Positions 35,791 through 51,823 are shown, numbered from the stretch's first letter. The stretch is 64,000 nt of DNA from Mrakia gelida (GCA_024345305.1 BRON01000009.1:1550001-1614000), one strand, 5' to 3'. Numbers and translations are program-made. The notes: generated by a model not told the origin, from the letters alone.

Positions 35791-36847
35791 ATGGCTACCC
35801 CTGCTCCTTCCTCCCCTGCCTGCTCCCTCACCGACTCCCCAAAGTCGAGGGTCCTCTCGTTCTTTGGAAAACTCGTTCCAGTCGGCTTGGTGCGTCCTCT
35901 TCTTCTTTTCGCCGTTTTTCTTAGAGTCTTGCTCTTACTGAACTCTCTTTGCATGCACCTCATCAGATTCTCCCCACCTCCCCTGCCTCTTCCTCCCTCG
36001 CCAAACTGCGTCGACGCCGTTCCAACGAATCCTTCTGCTCGGGCGAACCTCCCCTCTTCCTCCTCTGCAGCAACCAACCCTCCCCCTCTCCCTCCTCCTC
36101 CTCCAAAGAGCCGACGTTCCAAATGGATTTTGATCGACCTCAACCCATAAATCAACTCCTTCCGAGCCCAGTAGACCTTGGAACGTCCTCCCTCGTCCGT
36201 CCTGGCTTCGGTGCCTCGTCCTCGTCGATCTTCGAGGCTCAAAAAGCCAACCCTCCGCCTGGATTCTACTTCACTCCTCTCAAAGCTGTCGACGGAAGGA
36301 TCCGAGGACTGAAGGACTTTGGACCGGTGGTGGATGTTGGGCCTTTGAGGGTGGAGAAAAAGGTCAGAAGAGGGTCGAACGGGAAAGGTCAACAAGAACT
36401 CTCGCGTGAGTTTTCGATCTCGTTTCTGCTCGCTTTTTCGCATCACCCAGCTCACGCCGAGTGTTTTTTCTCTTCCATTTGTCAGTTCTCGACTCCAACC
36501 AATCCCCAACCCACTTCTCCCACCGCCCCTACACTCCTCCCGCAGCCCCTTCGCCTTCGTACCATGCCCACTCCCACTCGCCTCTTCCTCCCCCTCTCAA
36601 GATCCCTAGACCCTCCCAACGACCCGTCAACCTCAACCGACCCCTTCCCAACCTCCCCGATGAATCATCTCCCACCTGGTCTTCCAGCACCTACTCGCCC
36701 GAGTCGCAATGGGGGGAGGAGTGCGTCACGCCGACTCTGTCGACGCGAAGGTCGGAGGGAGATAGGAAGAAGAGGGAGGGGAGTGCGAGGAGGGATGCTT
36801 CGCAGTTGAACGGCTACTTTGAGGCTCAGAGAGGCAGGGCGATCTAG
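35791..36847 (+). CDS. Hypothetical Ser/Pro-rich protein
   Basis: Start ATG 35791 (MATPAPSSPACSLTDSPKSR). The intron from GTGCGT 35890 to the acceptor near 35968 joins FFGKLVPVGL to ILPTSPASSSLAKLRRRR. A long second exon has PPPGFYFTPLKAVDGR and LRVEKKVRRGSNGKG; a third exon, after an intron at about 36409-36485, is Pro/Ser/His-rich and closes NGYFEAQRGRAI at 36847. No known domain, signal peptide or membrane helix is seen. The composition suggests a largely disordered protein. Basic RRRR and KKVRR clusters could be nuclear signals. I do not recognise it. Confidence 0.6.
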
Positions 36848-37130
36848 AGTCGTTAAGTAGGAGAAGGGGGAGGGGTGTTTCGTTCGCGTCTCGGTTTCCG
36901 TTTTTGGGATTTTGTTTTGTTCTTCGTTTGTCTTTCGTTTTCGCTGCTGTTCCAACCCCGCCTCTCCACCCACCCCGCTGTTCATACTTCTCACCTCTCG
37001 ATGTTTACTGCTTGCTCCAACGACGTGAACGAGGAGGAAGAGAGAGAAGTGGGTCGTGAGCGTCTTAAAACAAAAACAACGAATTCAAAACAAAGATCTC
37101 TCCATCCCAACGAAACCACCAGCCTTAAAT

Positions 37131-40040
37131 CTACCTGATGTACTCGAGCTTCTCCACCTCCACCCCTTCCACCCTCTGATTCAACATCCTCGCCACCCTC
37201 TCCGCCTCTCCAGGAGCGACGTTGACCTGAGGGATCCAGCTTGTCTCCACCGTCGTCGGCTCCGCCACTCCCTCCTTCTTGTCCCTCCTCGCCTTCCCAA
37301 CGGCCGTCATCCTCTCCGTCAACTTCACCTTCGCAAGATGGGAAGCGACCTTCGCAGCCTTCTCCGCGTCGCTCTCCAGCGTGTCTCCCTCGACGAGGGT
37401 GATGACGCGACCTGGTCGACCCATTCGACCGACTCGTCCTGAGAGATGGATGTAGGATTGAGCGGCGAGGCAGGCTTTGGAATCGATGATGACTTGGGTG
37501 AGGGAAGGGATGTCGATTCCTCGGAGTTGGGAAGGGCTGTAGATGTAGATGGGGGAGGAGAACGACGAGCTGGGATCCTCGGGTTTGGCTTTGGGTTTCG
37601 TCGGCGAAGGTCCTCCTGTCCTCTTCATGACTTCGAGTCGATCCTCCTCGTCGTCCATCTCGATCCCTCGAGCGTCGAGTCCGAAGACCTGGAGGTCCTT
37701 CGCGAGCTGAGTCCCTCGAACTCCATCGGGAACCACAACGAGCGTCGCTCTCCTCGACACGTTCGTCGTCCACCCTCCTCCTCCCTCCTTCTCCTCGTCC
37801 AACTGAGCTTTCTCTTCTCCCAAAGCCCACAGCTCCGCTATCGCCTCGGCGACGTGAGGTTGGATGTCGGTGTCGTGCTTTCCTTCGGGGGTGAAAGGAG
37901 GCGGGAGGGCTAGTTCGAGAGGCAGGATGGGGTCCGATTCGAGGTTTCGAAGATCTCCTCTGGGTGAAAGAACGACGACGTGATGCTGGACGTGTCCCTT
38001 GAATCTCCCTTCTCCACCTCTTCCGTCACTCAGCCCCAGCAGCACCTTCGGCATCATCCCTCCGATGGCGGAGTCGTGAGGGATGTGAACCGTTCCCAAC
38101 CCTTGATGGACCCACTTCTCCCTCTCCTGAACATGATGTCGGAACCTCTTGTCGAGCGTCGCTGAGATGAGGATGACCTGAGGTTTCCGGACGAAGTTGA
38201 GGGATCCGGCGGGCTTCATGGACGCCTTCCTCGTGAAGATGGATCGCATCAGGAGGACCGTTCGAGTTGGCTTCTCCTTGAGGAACGCGACCTTCTTCGA
38301 CGACTCGTGCCTCCCCGGAACGAAGACGAGCGAGTCTGCCTCGTCGATGGCGACGACCTTGATGTACTGGGTGAGAGCGTGGATGTCCGATTCGGGGAGA
38401 GCTGCAAGAGCGGTAGGGGTGGTGATAAGAATGTGGGGAGGAGTGTGGATGAGAGCGTCGCGTCGTTGTACGAGGGAGGGAGAGGAAGGGAGGGAGGGAC
38501 GAAGGAGTCGACCGATGGTGGAAGGGATGGAGGCTTTGAGAGGGATGAGGCGAACAGCCCATTCGTAGATTTGGTGAGCGAGAGTAGCGGAGGGGACGAT
38601 GAAGAGGACGGTGGTTCGTTTTCGATCTGGTCGTTCGATGGAGAGGAGCGAGAGGAGGAGAGCGAAGGTTCTGGGCAGACGCGAACGAGAGTCAGTTTGC
38701 ACATTCTCCGACGACTCGAAAAGGACGATCGACTCACTTTCCCTCTCCAGTATCTTCCTTCGCAACTACATCTCTCCCACTGAGGACTCCGTGGATCAGA
38801 GCCGTTTGGAAGGCGGTGGGTTCGACGACTTCGGGGAACTGAGTCTTGAGACGCGAGACGATGATGGGACGAATTCCGAGGTCCTGTGGAAGAGTCAAGG
38901 CAAGGTCAATCAATGATCTCGAGCGGCGGAGAGAGGACGGAAAGGTGTACGAACCAAGAGAGGGTCTCTTCCACGCGTCTCTGGCGAAGGCTCCGACTCG
39001 ACGGTCTGCCATGCTGGAGTGATCTCCTCAGCGAAATCGAACGACTGTGACGAGTCTGGCGTTCCGAAAGTCGTAGGAGTCCGATGTCGAGAGTTGACGA
39101 ACGAGTTCTGAGGTGCTGGTCTTGACGAAGCGTAGGACTGAGGAGGGGAATCGCGGTAGGTCAGCCCAAGTCCAACGCGTCGAGAAAACGGCGAGGAGGT
39201 CGACTCACTGCAGTCTTGTTGAACAGGTCCTGTCGCATGGCAGCCGCCGTTCCCTCAGGCATCTTGTACTTCTGGTTGGGCTCCGATCTGTTGTAGAGCT
39301 TCCTCTGCCTGAGCTCCCTGTCCTCCTCGGACTCGAACGTAGGCATCCGTCCTACTCCTCCTCCCGTCATCCGACTGGGACCTGCGTGAGCTGAGAGACG
39401 CTCCCGAGGTGGAGTGTAGGGCTCGGAGGGACGTTCCTCGAAGTCTGGACGAGTGCCGGAAGATTGAAAGGGACGAGATGGACGAGGAGGAGGGGGTCGT
39501 CGACCTCCTCGACGTTGCTGGAAAGAAGAGAAGAAAGACAGAGGTTCAGCTCGAGCTCAACGTCCGCTTCTTCTTCCCGTTCGATCTGAGACTGACCTTG
39601 GCGTAGGGAGAATCTTCTCCCATGTCGAAAACGTCGTCTCCTGCGAGATGAGGAGGATCCAAGTCTCTCTCGAAGGGGTCCCTCGCTGCTGGCTCCTCGC
39701 TCCGTCGACTGGAAGAACCTCCGACCCTTCCTCCTCCTCGAGCTCCTCCTGAGCTTCCACCTCTCGAGAACGAAGAACTAGATGGCCTGTCCTCTCCTCC
39801 TCCTCCCTCTCCGTCCCTCAGCCCGAAATTCGATGCTGGACGGCTTTTTGAGCTCGATGGACCTCCTCCTCTTCCTCTTGAGCTTGCTCCTCCTCCTCTG
39901 GAAGGACTCGGTCGTTCCGATTCTCCTCGAAGTCCAAACGAGCGCAGAGGAGAGAGCGAGAGCGGACGATGTTGTAGCGAGCTTAAGGTGAGATGTAGAA
40001 GGGAAGAAGGGATCGTAGAAGGTCGAGAGAGGAGCGACAT
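37131..40040 (-). CDS. Mitochondrial DEAD-box RNA helicase, MRH4-like
   Basis: Start ATG 40040; the N-terminus MSLLSRPSTIPSSLLHLTLS is basic and hydroxylated without acids, a mitochondrial presequence type. It is followed by a Gly/Ser/Arg-rich stretch and exons reading MPTFESEEDRELRQRKLYNR and FDFAEEITPAWQTVESE. Helicase motifs: Q-motif region VEPTAFQTALI; motif I AKEDTGEGKT; FIVPSATLAHQIYEW (Ia); TTPTALAAL (Ib); motif II AIDEADSL; motif III ISATLD; SPSQLRGIDIPSLTQVI (V); and motif VI HLSGRVGRMGRPGR. The last coding exon runs from 38672 to the stop at 37131. Yeast Mrh4 acts in mitochondrial large-ribosomal-subunit assembly, and this is the best match by layout and presequence. Another DEAD-box subfamily is possible. 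Confidence 0.8.
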
Positions 40041-40376
40041 TCCTAGGGAGAAGGGGGAGGTTGAGGGTTGGAGGAGAAGGAAGGAGGAAAAGGTCAGCTC
40101 GGACGAAGGGAAGCTCGAAATTTTGGGTCCGAGAAAGGGTCACCTTCAGAGAACTTTTCGATATCGAGTTGACTCGTCCTCACATATCCCCCTCGTCCTC
40201 AGATCCCAGGCCCGAAAAAAAGAGGGAAAACGGACTCCAAGGAAGGGAGCTGGGCCGACGAGGTCGACTCTGCCACGTCAAACTCAAGTTGAGCTTCAAC
40301 TTCCACGACGCTCCCTTCCTTGCCTTTCTTCAACTAGAGTCCTCTCTCCTTCCCCCCTCCTCAGGGCCAAGCTACG
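40041..40376. promoter_or_regulatory. Divergent intergenic region, helicase / co-chaperone
   Basis: 336 bp between two start codons with no supported gene. It must hold both promoters. Confidence 0.45.
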
Positions 40377-42681
40377 ATGCTCCTCCTACCAACTCGTTCA
40401 CTCCTACCGCTTCTCCTCCTCGCGGCCTCTCCCTTCCTCGCCGTTCAGGTCGCAGGGACAGCCGAGGAAGCGGCTCCCTTCCTCGCCGAAGCCAACAGGC
40501 TCCTAGGTCAGGGTTCCTACAGCGATGCGGCAAAGGCGTTCGGAGAAGCTCTAGGTACGTGTTATCGCAGCCCTCAAGTGATCAGGACGTTGTAGGGGAA
40601 GGAAGGAAGGAGGGAGCGAGGAAGCGGTGAGAGGGAAGGGACCGCAGAGCTCGCCTTCCTCCTCCTTCCCTCTCGACTCGTAGACTCCCCATCTCGAGCT
40701 CACAGGGCTGACAGTCCTCCTCTCGTTGCTTCCAAATAGAGCACGATCCCAACTACGTGACTCACTACAAGCGAGCCACAGCCTACCTCTCCATCGGTCG
40801 AACATCTCAAGCTCTCGACGACTTCGACTCCATCTTGAAGCTCAACCCTGCTTTCGCGAAGGTCAGTCGATCCACCTTCCTCGACGCCCTCCTAAGACTC
40901 GAGCTCACCTTTGCTCTTCTCTCGTATACCTCAGGCTCATCTCGAGAAGGCCAAGATCTACATCAAGGACGGATCCTTCGCTTCAGCTCAGGCATCGCTC
41001 AAAGCCTTCCTCAAGTCCACACCTTCCGATCCCACTGCCACAGCGATGGTTCGTCTCACCTTCCATCCTTGCTCTTCGTGACGCTCTAGAAAGCCTTCGC
41101 TAACGCTGAACCTTCGTCTCTGCAGCTCACCTCCATCAAAAGTGCCGAAACCTCCCTCGCATCAGCCCGAAAGTCGTCCAAACAGAACCACCACGACGCC
41201 TGCATCTCAACCTCGACGACCGTGCTGGAGACCAGTCCGAACTGTGTAGAGGCGAGGGAGCTGAGGGCCGGATGTTTCCTTGCGAAGGGCGATATCGAGG
41301 ACGGAGTTGGGGACCTGACGTGAGTCGTTGAGCTTTCGCGCTCCTCCCATCTCCTTGCTTTGTCCGAACTGACCTTCGTTCCCTCTTGGCTCGTTTTCAG
41401 TCGGCTGGCCGCGTTGAATCCATCATCTCCCGAGCTTGCCATCAAGGTCGCTGCTCTCTCGTTCTTCCTCCAGGAGTGTGCGTCCATCCCACTCTCGCTC
41501 TTCGTTCGCGTCGACTTGTCGACTGATCCCCTCCTTACTTCTTCGTCTCTTCCTTTCTTTTACAACAGCCGGCGGTACTCTCCCTCAACTGAAGCAGTGC
41601 CTTCACTACGACCCCGACTCTCCAACCTGCAAGAAAGCCTTCAAACTCCTCAAATCCCTCTCGAAATCCATCGTCCAAGCCAACAACTTCCTTTCCGCCG
41701 GAACCTCCTGGCGTCCCCTTCTCAAGATCCTCCTTCCTCTCCTCACCTCCTTCGACGAGGCCATCGACGCCTACTCTCAGTACCTCCCTCCCGACGCGAA
41801 GATCAAGAGTGAACCGAGGAGGAGGCTTTGGTCGGCAGCGTGCAAGGCGTACGTTCAGATCGATCAGCCGAAGAAGGCTGAGGAGTTCTGCGAGGAGACG
41901 CTCAAGATGAGTTCGGAGGATGTGGACGGACTGGTCGGTAGGGGAGAGAAGATGATGAAGGATGAGAACTGGGAGGAGGCGGTGAGGGTGTTCGATAGGG
42001 CGTTCGAGGCTTCTGGGAGGTCGAGTCAGGATGTGAGTCGCGTCCCTCCTTTTCGTTCTCCCTTTCATGAGCTCGACGACCTTCGGGACTGACGCGAGTT
42101 CTATGGCATTCTCCTCTCTCCAGGTCGCCAATCGTCTCCAGAAGGCTCAGCGTTTACTGAAGCAGTCGAAGGCGAAGGATTACTACAAGGCGCGTCTCTC
42201 GTCTCTCTTCTCTTCCGTTGCCCTGCTCGTCGTGTCGCTGACCTCCTTCCTCTTCCCTCGTCCGTTCCTCCAGATTATCGGAGTTTCTCGCGACGCCGAC
42301 GCCAAAACCATCAAGCGAGCCTACCGCCAAGCAGCCAAGAAGGCTCACCCTGACAAGGGAGGATCGGAAGCGAAGATGGCGGCTCTGAACGAAGCCTACG
42401 AGGTTCTTTCTAACCCTGGTTCGTCCCTCGCACCTTTCCTCCCCCTCTCCCTTCTCTCGTAGACCGTGCTAACACTCCTGTTTCGCTTTGCCTCGACTCG
42501 AACAGAACTGAAACAACGGTTCGACAACGGAGACGATCCCAACGACTCGTCGAACGGTCACGGAGGAGGAGGAGGATCGCCGTTCCAGCACCACTCGGGA
42601 GGAGGAGATCCCTTCCAGCACTTCTTCCACCAGCAGCAGGGCGGAGGAGGTGGGCAGCAGTTCAACTTCAAGTGGGGTTAA
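40377..42681 (+). CDS. ER TPR-DnaJ co-chaperone, P58IPK/DNAJC3-like
   Basis: Start ATG 40377 with a clear signal peptide (MLLLPTRSLLPLLLLAASPF), about eight exons, stop at 42681. Tandem TPR repeats follow: LLGQGSYSDAAKAFGEALEH, HYKRATAYLSIGRTSQALDD and AHLEKAKIYIKDGSFASAQA, then HHDACISTSTTVLETSPNC and SFDEAIDAYSQYLP. The C-terminal J domain is complete (KDYYKIIGVSRDADAKTIKR, then AYRQAAKKAHPDKGG with the HPD tripeptide, then MAALNEAYEVLSNPEL), and the protein closes with a Gly/His/Gln-rich tail ending QFNFKWG. In animals this ER-lumen protein stimulates BiP and feeds misfolded proteins to it. The signal, TPR and J order fits closely. No HDEL-type retention signal is visible. Confidence 0.92.
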
Positions 42682-42962
42682 CGTCGGTCATTCGCAGGGG
42701 AGGTTCGATCTTGTTTGTTTTTGCGTCTTTGCCCTTGTCTGCCATGGAGTCGTTTGTTCCACGATGCTTCCCGTGATCCGGAAAGCTTTTCTTCGTACTC
42801 TCTTACGTCTTCTCCGACGAGAGATAATTTTCCTCGACGCACGCCGCCCTTCCCCTGATCACCTCGTCATCGGCTGAAACTCGAAACCTCACCTCCCTCT
42901 CTCCCTTTCCTCTCCTTTCCCCTTACCCACGACTCTCTCCCAGAACCCTCAACAAAACCAAC

Positions 42963-44547
42963 ATGCCTCAGAAATCCTCCGCCAAGGCCAAAGCAGGTTA
43001 CTACCTCCTCCACAAGGTTGGCGGGAAACAAGCAGAGGTGAGCTCGTCGACTCACCTTTCCTCCCCTTCGCTCGCTCCTTCCCTCCCTTTCACTGACGTT
43101 GTTTTCGCATTCGTAGGAACTCTACAAAGAGCACCTCGCCCAGTACACGCCCAAAGACCCTGTCTACGAGGAGATCTTGGATAGCAAGGGGAGAGTGAAG
43201 CTCGTCAAGAGGTGAGTGAGCTTCGAAGGAGGTCAGGGAGGGAGGGAAGGGAGGACGGAAGCGGTGAGCTCATCGTTCGTTCGACTCTCTCTTTCTTGCC
43301 TTGTGACGGACGACAGGAAATTGCCTGCTGGGTTGAGTAAGAGGGATCAGAAGATTATCAAGAAGGGTGAGTTGCTCTCTCTCTGGTCTCCGAAGGAGGC
43401 AAAGAGGCGGATACGAGAAGTTGAGCTCGCACCGCTGACGCTTTCCCTCCCCTCTCTTTGTTTCTCCTCCGCCCTCCGCCCTCCGTCATTCCTCGTGTTC
43501 TCGCCGCTCTCGTTATCTCGCGCCTCGTACCTCAATGACCTCCTTGTGTACAGTCTTGAAGCGGGCTAGAACGATGGAGAAGGGGTACGTCTCTCTTCCT
43601 GCTCGATGTCGTCTCGAACCGTTCGCTCACGGCGCGTCTCGTCTCCTTCTTTCCTTTCCTCTTCTTCTCGTCCAGGTTCAACATCCTCGGCTTCAAAGTT
43701 GGATGGTCGTTCCTTGTCAACCTCGTTCCCGTCGCTGGAGATATCACCGGTCTGTTACTCAACCACCTCCTAATAATCAGAAAGGCTCAACAGGCGTACG
43801 TTTCTCGATTCTCGGAGTCTCTTTTCTCGACCTCCTTTCGGCAGCTGACTCTGTTCCACTACTTCTTTCAGCGACATCCCTCCTTGGCTCCTCGCTCAAA
43901 TGACGGCGAACAACCTCGCCTCGTTCGGAATGGGGTTCGTTCGCGCTGTTTTCGTCTTCTTGCTGCTCGTCGTTCGTTCGCTCACGCTCGTTTTGCGCCG
44001 TTTCTCAGGATGGTTCCTTTCGCTGGAGATGTTGCGGGAGCTGTGTTCAAGACCAACTCGAGGAAGTGAGTCTCGTTCCTCAGCCCTTCACCTCGTTGCG
44101 TCGCGTCGTCTCTTTCGTCGCTCGTCATTGACTCTCTCGCGTTTCACCGACTCTGTTTTGCAGCGCTCTTCTCCTGGAGGAGTTCCTGAGGTACGCCGCT
44201 TCCTCTCTGTCGATGATCTTTCCTCTCTCCCGATTTTTGACTGACTCGAGCCTCCTTCGTCTCGTCTCTCCTGCAGCATTCGAGGACAAGAGTACCTCGC
44301 CTCCCAATCGCCTCTCAAACCCGCCAACAAAGCCGATCGAGACGTCATCCGACCTGGAGCCGGTGCCGAGCCTGGAGAGAAGATCGAGAAGGAAGGGAGG
44401 AGTTGGTGGGGAGGGAAGAAGCATCACGGAACGACGACGACGACCGCGTCGACTCCTTCGAGAGTCGAGGAAGGGAGAGCTGTAGAGATGGGGACAGTTG
44501 GGAAGGGAGGATCTTCGGCTGTGGGTCAGAAGCAGGTGAAGAGGTAG
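42963..44547 (+). CDS. DUF4112 membrane protein
   Basis: Start ATG 42963 (MPQKSSAKAKAGYYLLHKVG), about eight exons, stop TAG 44545-44547. It reads YTPKDPVYEEILDSKGRVKL, RKLPAGLSKRDQKIIKKVLK, then two related hydrophobic segments typical of DUF4112: KVGWSFLVNLVPVAGDITGL and FGMGMVPFAGDVAGAVFKTN, separated by LLLNHLLIIRKAQQ and PPWLLAQMTANNLASFG. The tail is Lys/Thr/Gly-rich. DUF4112 proteins are small predicted membrane proteins of fungi and bacteria, without a known activity. A TM-bearing vacuolar or ER role is only inferred. Several small exons (the NSR and GFN junctions) were placed by frame. Confidence 0.8.
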
Positions 44548-44965
44548 ATAAGGAGTTGTTAGAGGAAGGAGGAAGGGTTGGTTTTCGCATCGCACACGCT
44601 TGTTTCGTTTTTTTTCGTCAGCTTTCGTTTCGTCTCTCTTCTCTCGCACTTCACGCTCTCGGAATCGTTGCCAGCACTTTCTCGTACTACTAATCTACTA
44701 TCGACTACTCTTGACTAAATTATGATGATCTCACGAACAATCCTACCTGGTTTGTCTCGCTCTCGCGATCAGTTTCAGACTCGAACGAAGATGAACTGTC
44801 GTCGCGTCGTCGAGGAAGGCCATGCCCCCAACGAACTCTCTCTGCGAGATCAAAGGTCCTTGCTGAGTATCCGCACGGAGTGTTGGGTCGTTATCATAAT
44901 CATATCGCTTCAGCAACAACCTCCTCGCTCGTCGAACCCGTCGCGTCTTCTCGCCCACTGCTTCT
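44548..44965. other. Convergent intergenic region
   Basis: 3' ends of two convergent genes. No gene is seen. Confidence 0.5.
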
Positions 44966-46157
44966 TCACCAATCGTACTCCTCCTCGTCCTCGGATCCGT
45001 AGTAGGTCTTCGACTTCCTGAGACCGTAAGGACGGTAGAGAGAAGCGAGAGGGATCTCGGCCGTTCTGAACATCATGATGGCTGAGGCAGGATAGAATCC
45101 GAAGTCTCGGTCGTCCGCCGAGATCCTCGAGCCTTCGTGGTCGACTCGAACGACGCCGAAGTCTGTTCGAAGAAGAAGAAAGAACGAGCGTGAGCTTGAG
45201 CGTGGTCTTCAGGTTTCGAAGACGTCCTCTACGAAGATCGGGAGCGAAAGAAGGAGGCTACTCACCAACACTCCAGCCTTTCCTCTCGTTGGGTTGGATG
45301 CCCTCGCCCTCTCCAGGCTTCTGCGGCATGGGACTCCAAACGAAGGGAGAAGGAGAAGGGAAGGCTTCCCTGTCGAACGCAACTTCCTTCCCCCAGAGTC
45401 CACTCTTGGGAGATCTCTCGGGGACGAACCAGGTGGAGGGAACGAGTCCGAAGGAAGGAACGATCTCAATCTGAGGCTCTCGCGTCTCGACGACGCAGAG
45501 GATTTGGAAGTCGAAGCCCATGTAAGGGTTCGTCTCGGGGTCTTCGTTCGCTTCGATGGCTGGGACGAAGGTGCAGATGTGGGTGATCGGATCGCAGGAT
45601 TGGCTGGGGAGGGAAGCGGAAGGGAGAGGGAGGAGTCAGCGAACGAAGAAGGGTTGGGGCAGGAGAAGTTGGGGAGAGCTCACAAGAGAAGGTAAACGCA
45701 AGGGCTGTGACGACCGGCCTTGGAGAAGTAGTACCTGGGATCGTCATCCTTGTGAGCTCCGTCGTAGGGATTGTACGAGGTGAGGTAGAACTCGAAGGAG
45801 CGAAAGCAACGAAGCGAAGAAGAAGTGAGCTCGAGCGTTTCATCTCCTCCTCCCTTCTCCCGTCTTCTCTGCCTCCTCCGTTTCACTCACCTTGACGAAC
45901 GCTCCCTCTGTGAGTTGAGGGCAAGGGTATCGAAGCTCTGGATCCCACCTCCCTCCCTTCTTTACGGTGGTCTTCTTGTAAGGGTCGAGGAGGTAGTCTC
46001 GAACGAAGGCTCTCCAGTATCGAGAGACTTGAAGGAGAGGAAGAACCAGGTGGGGAGAATCAGGTTCGGAGAGAAGATCCAGGACAAGGTGATGAAGATG
46101 TTGATATCCCTCGGTAAAGAAGGCAGTCTGGGCGGAAGAGGAAAAGGGAGAGGACAT
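44966..46157 (-). CDS. Uncharacterised fungal protein
   Basis: Start taken at ATG 46155-46157 (MSSPFSSSAQTAFFTEGYQH), because no ATG lies further upstream in frame. The four exons read HHLVLDLLSEPDSPHLVLPL, RYWRAFVRDYLLDPYKKTTV, then FYLTSYNPYDGAHKDDDPRY, YYFSKAGRHSPCVYLL, SCDPITHICTFVPAIEANED, MGFDFQILCVVETREPQIEI, and a closing acidic SEDEEEYDW before TGA 44966-44968. The VLPLLQVSRYWR segment looks a little like an F-box tail, but I would not call it. No signal peptide or helix is evident. The neighbouring F-box-like gene on the other strand starts only about 127 bp away. Confidence 0.6.
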
Positions 46158-46284
46158 GTTGGAGGAAGGGAGGTCGTAGCCGTCGGGATCAAGAAGAGAG
46201 GGAGGGAGGGAGGAAGAAGAAGGCGAGCTCGACGAAGACGAGCTCACCCCAACAGCATCTCCCCTCCTCCGCTCCTCTGCAGAT

Positions 46285-47323
46285 ATGGACTCTTCTTTGC
46301 CTACCTCCCTTCTCCGACCTCTTCCCTACGTTCCTCTTGAGGTCAAACACGACATCCTTCGATTCTGCGATCCCTCGACGCTCGCAAAGACCTCCCGAGT
46401 CTCGCTCGCCTTCCTTGAGCTCTCCTCCCCTCTTCTCTATCGAGACATCCATCTCCAGGATGCAAAGCCTCTCTCTCTTCTCTTCTCTATGAGAGTGAGT
46501 GCTCTGGAGCCTCGTTTACATCTTGGTGTGTCTACGAGCCCGCTCAGAAGCTGACCTTCTTTTGCTCTTGCTCTCTCTCGTTCCCTCCCTCGCTCCTCCT
46601 TCCAGACCACACCCTCCGAGCCTCAAATCGAGCGCTTTCTCTCCCTCGACCAGATCCAGACCCTCGCGTTCAACCAGCTCTCCATCCCGGCGGGGATCGA
46701 GCTGCTGTGCTGCCTGGATCGAAGCTCGTTCTCAAAACCGTTGAGGCTCGACCTCGTCGACGTTCGACTCGGATCGGACTCCTTCATTCAACCTCTCCAT
46801 CCCTCCTTCTCCCTCCTCAACCCGATCGAGCTCCGTCTCGATTCCCCGTTTCTACTCGAAGTCAACTACCCGGACACAGATTCGCTAGAGTTTGGCTGGG
46901 CTCGGTTGCAGTCCTTGACGTTCGTCGATGGAGCAGCGACGTGCCCACTCGGCATCCGAACTCTCGTTGGTGGAAGCGTCCAGGTGGATCTCAAGTACAA
47001 GCTCTCCTCTTTCCCTTACGATGAGAACGATGCCTTCTTCACCGACTGGGTCGAATGCGTGGACTGTGATGTAGATGGGCTGGAAGGGATCATCAAAACG
47101 GTCAACATCGAGGTCGCGTCGGCGGAGGTCAAGGTACAGGTCGAGGAGGGATTGAAGCAGGTGGATTGCTGGCCCAGTCTTTCGCCTATCCTCACCATCA
47201 AGATCCTGTCACCGTGAGTTCTGCTCGCTTGAACGGCGTTCTGACTCACCTTTAAGACCGCGCTGACCAACTTTCCCTCGCTCCCTCACTCGTCCCGTCC
47301 ACAGCAACGCTTCCGCCGCCTGA
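46285..47323 (+). CDS. F-box-like domain protein (family A, copy 2)
   Basis: Start ATG 46285. The first exon reads LRPLPYVPLEVKHDILRFCD and SRVSLAFLELSSPLLYRDIH, closely matching the first exon of the gene at 10473. An intron from GTGAGT (46495) to CCAG (about 46604), with branch CTGAC, leads into a long leucine-rich exon (LLCCLDRSSFSKPLRLDLVD, GWARLQSLTFVDGAAT). The last intron ends just before CAACGCTTCC and adds only NASAA before TGA 47321-47323. A further intron at 47448-47534 lies beyond the stop. An F-box substrate adaptor is the likely role. Confidence 0.68.
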
Positions 47324-47963
47324 TATCCCACCTCTCTAGCCTACCCCACTCTCAGAAACCACTTCAGCATCCTCCTCTTCTGGGAATCCTCCTCGTCGTC
47401 CCCTTACTCTCGTCTCGCTCGTTTCAACGGTTCGTCGTCGCGTCCAGGTGAGTTTCATGAACCAACTCTCCTACTCCTTTTCCCTCTTCGCGGCGACTTC
47501 GAGCTACTGATTTCCTTCCAAACCCTTTCTCTAGACCTCCTCGCTCTCCGGATCCAACCGCGTCGTCGTTAGGTCAAGGTCAAGCCTGCGATCCAGAGCT
47601 CTTTCGTTTTGTTTCGCTGAGATCTTATGCTGTTCTCTCTCTCTTCGCCCGTTCCTGTCCGAAAGCGAGTCGCAGGTGGCTATCTCCTCTTCCTCCCCGA
47701 CCCAGCAACATGCCCTAACACCTCGAGCAGCGACGACTGAGCGAGACGCGTCGACTGAGGTCCGCTCTTGAGTCTCGAAATGGGGACGCAGACGAAGGCG
47801 ATGATCGATAGGCAGATTCCAACAAATCGACAGAGAAAAAGAGGAACTAGAGCAAGGCGGGTCTAATGCAAGGATGATGAAGCGAGAGCGAGCGAACGAG
47901 AAGAGAGAGAAGGAGTGGTGATGCGAGAACGAACGGAGCGAGGGAGACGAGCGAGACTGAGAT
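47324..47963 (+). other. Convergent region with a probable spliced 3' UTR
   Basis: Downstream of the F-box-like stop a GTGAGT donor at 47448 and a CTAG acceptor at 47531-47534, with a TACTGAT branch, define a clear 87-nt intron outside the coding frame. A 100-codon open frame crosses it by chance in another phase. The rest is the DEAH helicase gene's 3' side. Confidence 0.5.
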
Positions 47964-51610
<3,647 letters not shown>

Positions 51611-51823
51611 CGCGACGAGGAAGGGAGACCGAAGAGGAGAATTCTACAAGAAGAGACAAGGAAAAGGTTGCTGACGGTTGAGAGGCGAGAACGAGTCGCT
51701 GGGAAGGAGCGAAAACTCAAAGGTCGACCTCTCCCTCGAGCGTCGACACAGCTCTCCTTCAACGACGACTCCCCTCCTTTCTCGACCAAACCATCTCACC
51801 CCTTCTCTCTCTATTACATCAAC

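Noticed and set aside
46158..46247. Upstream extension of the uncharacterised gene to 46247
   Set aside because: The first codon there is GTG within a GTGAGC donor-like string, not ATG.
47297..47711. 100-codon open frame continuing past the F-box-like stop
   Set aside because: Its phase does not match the preceding exon at the last junction, so it is likely chance; the intron inside it is kept as a 3' UTR feature.
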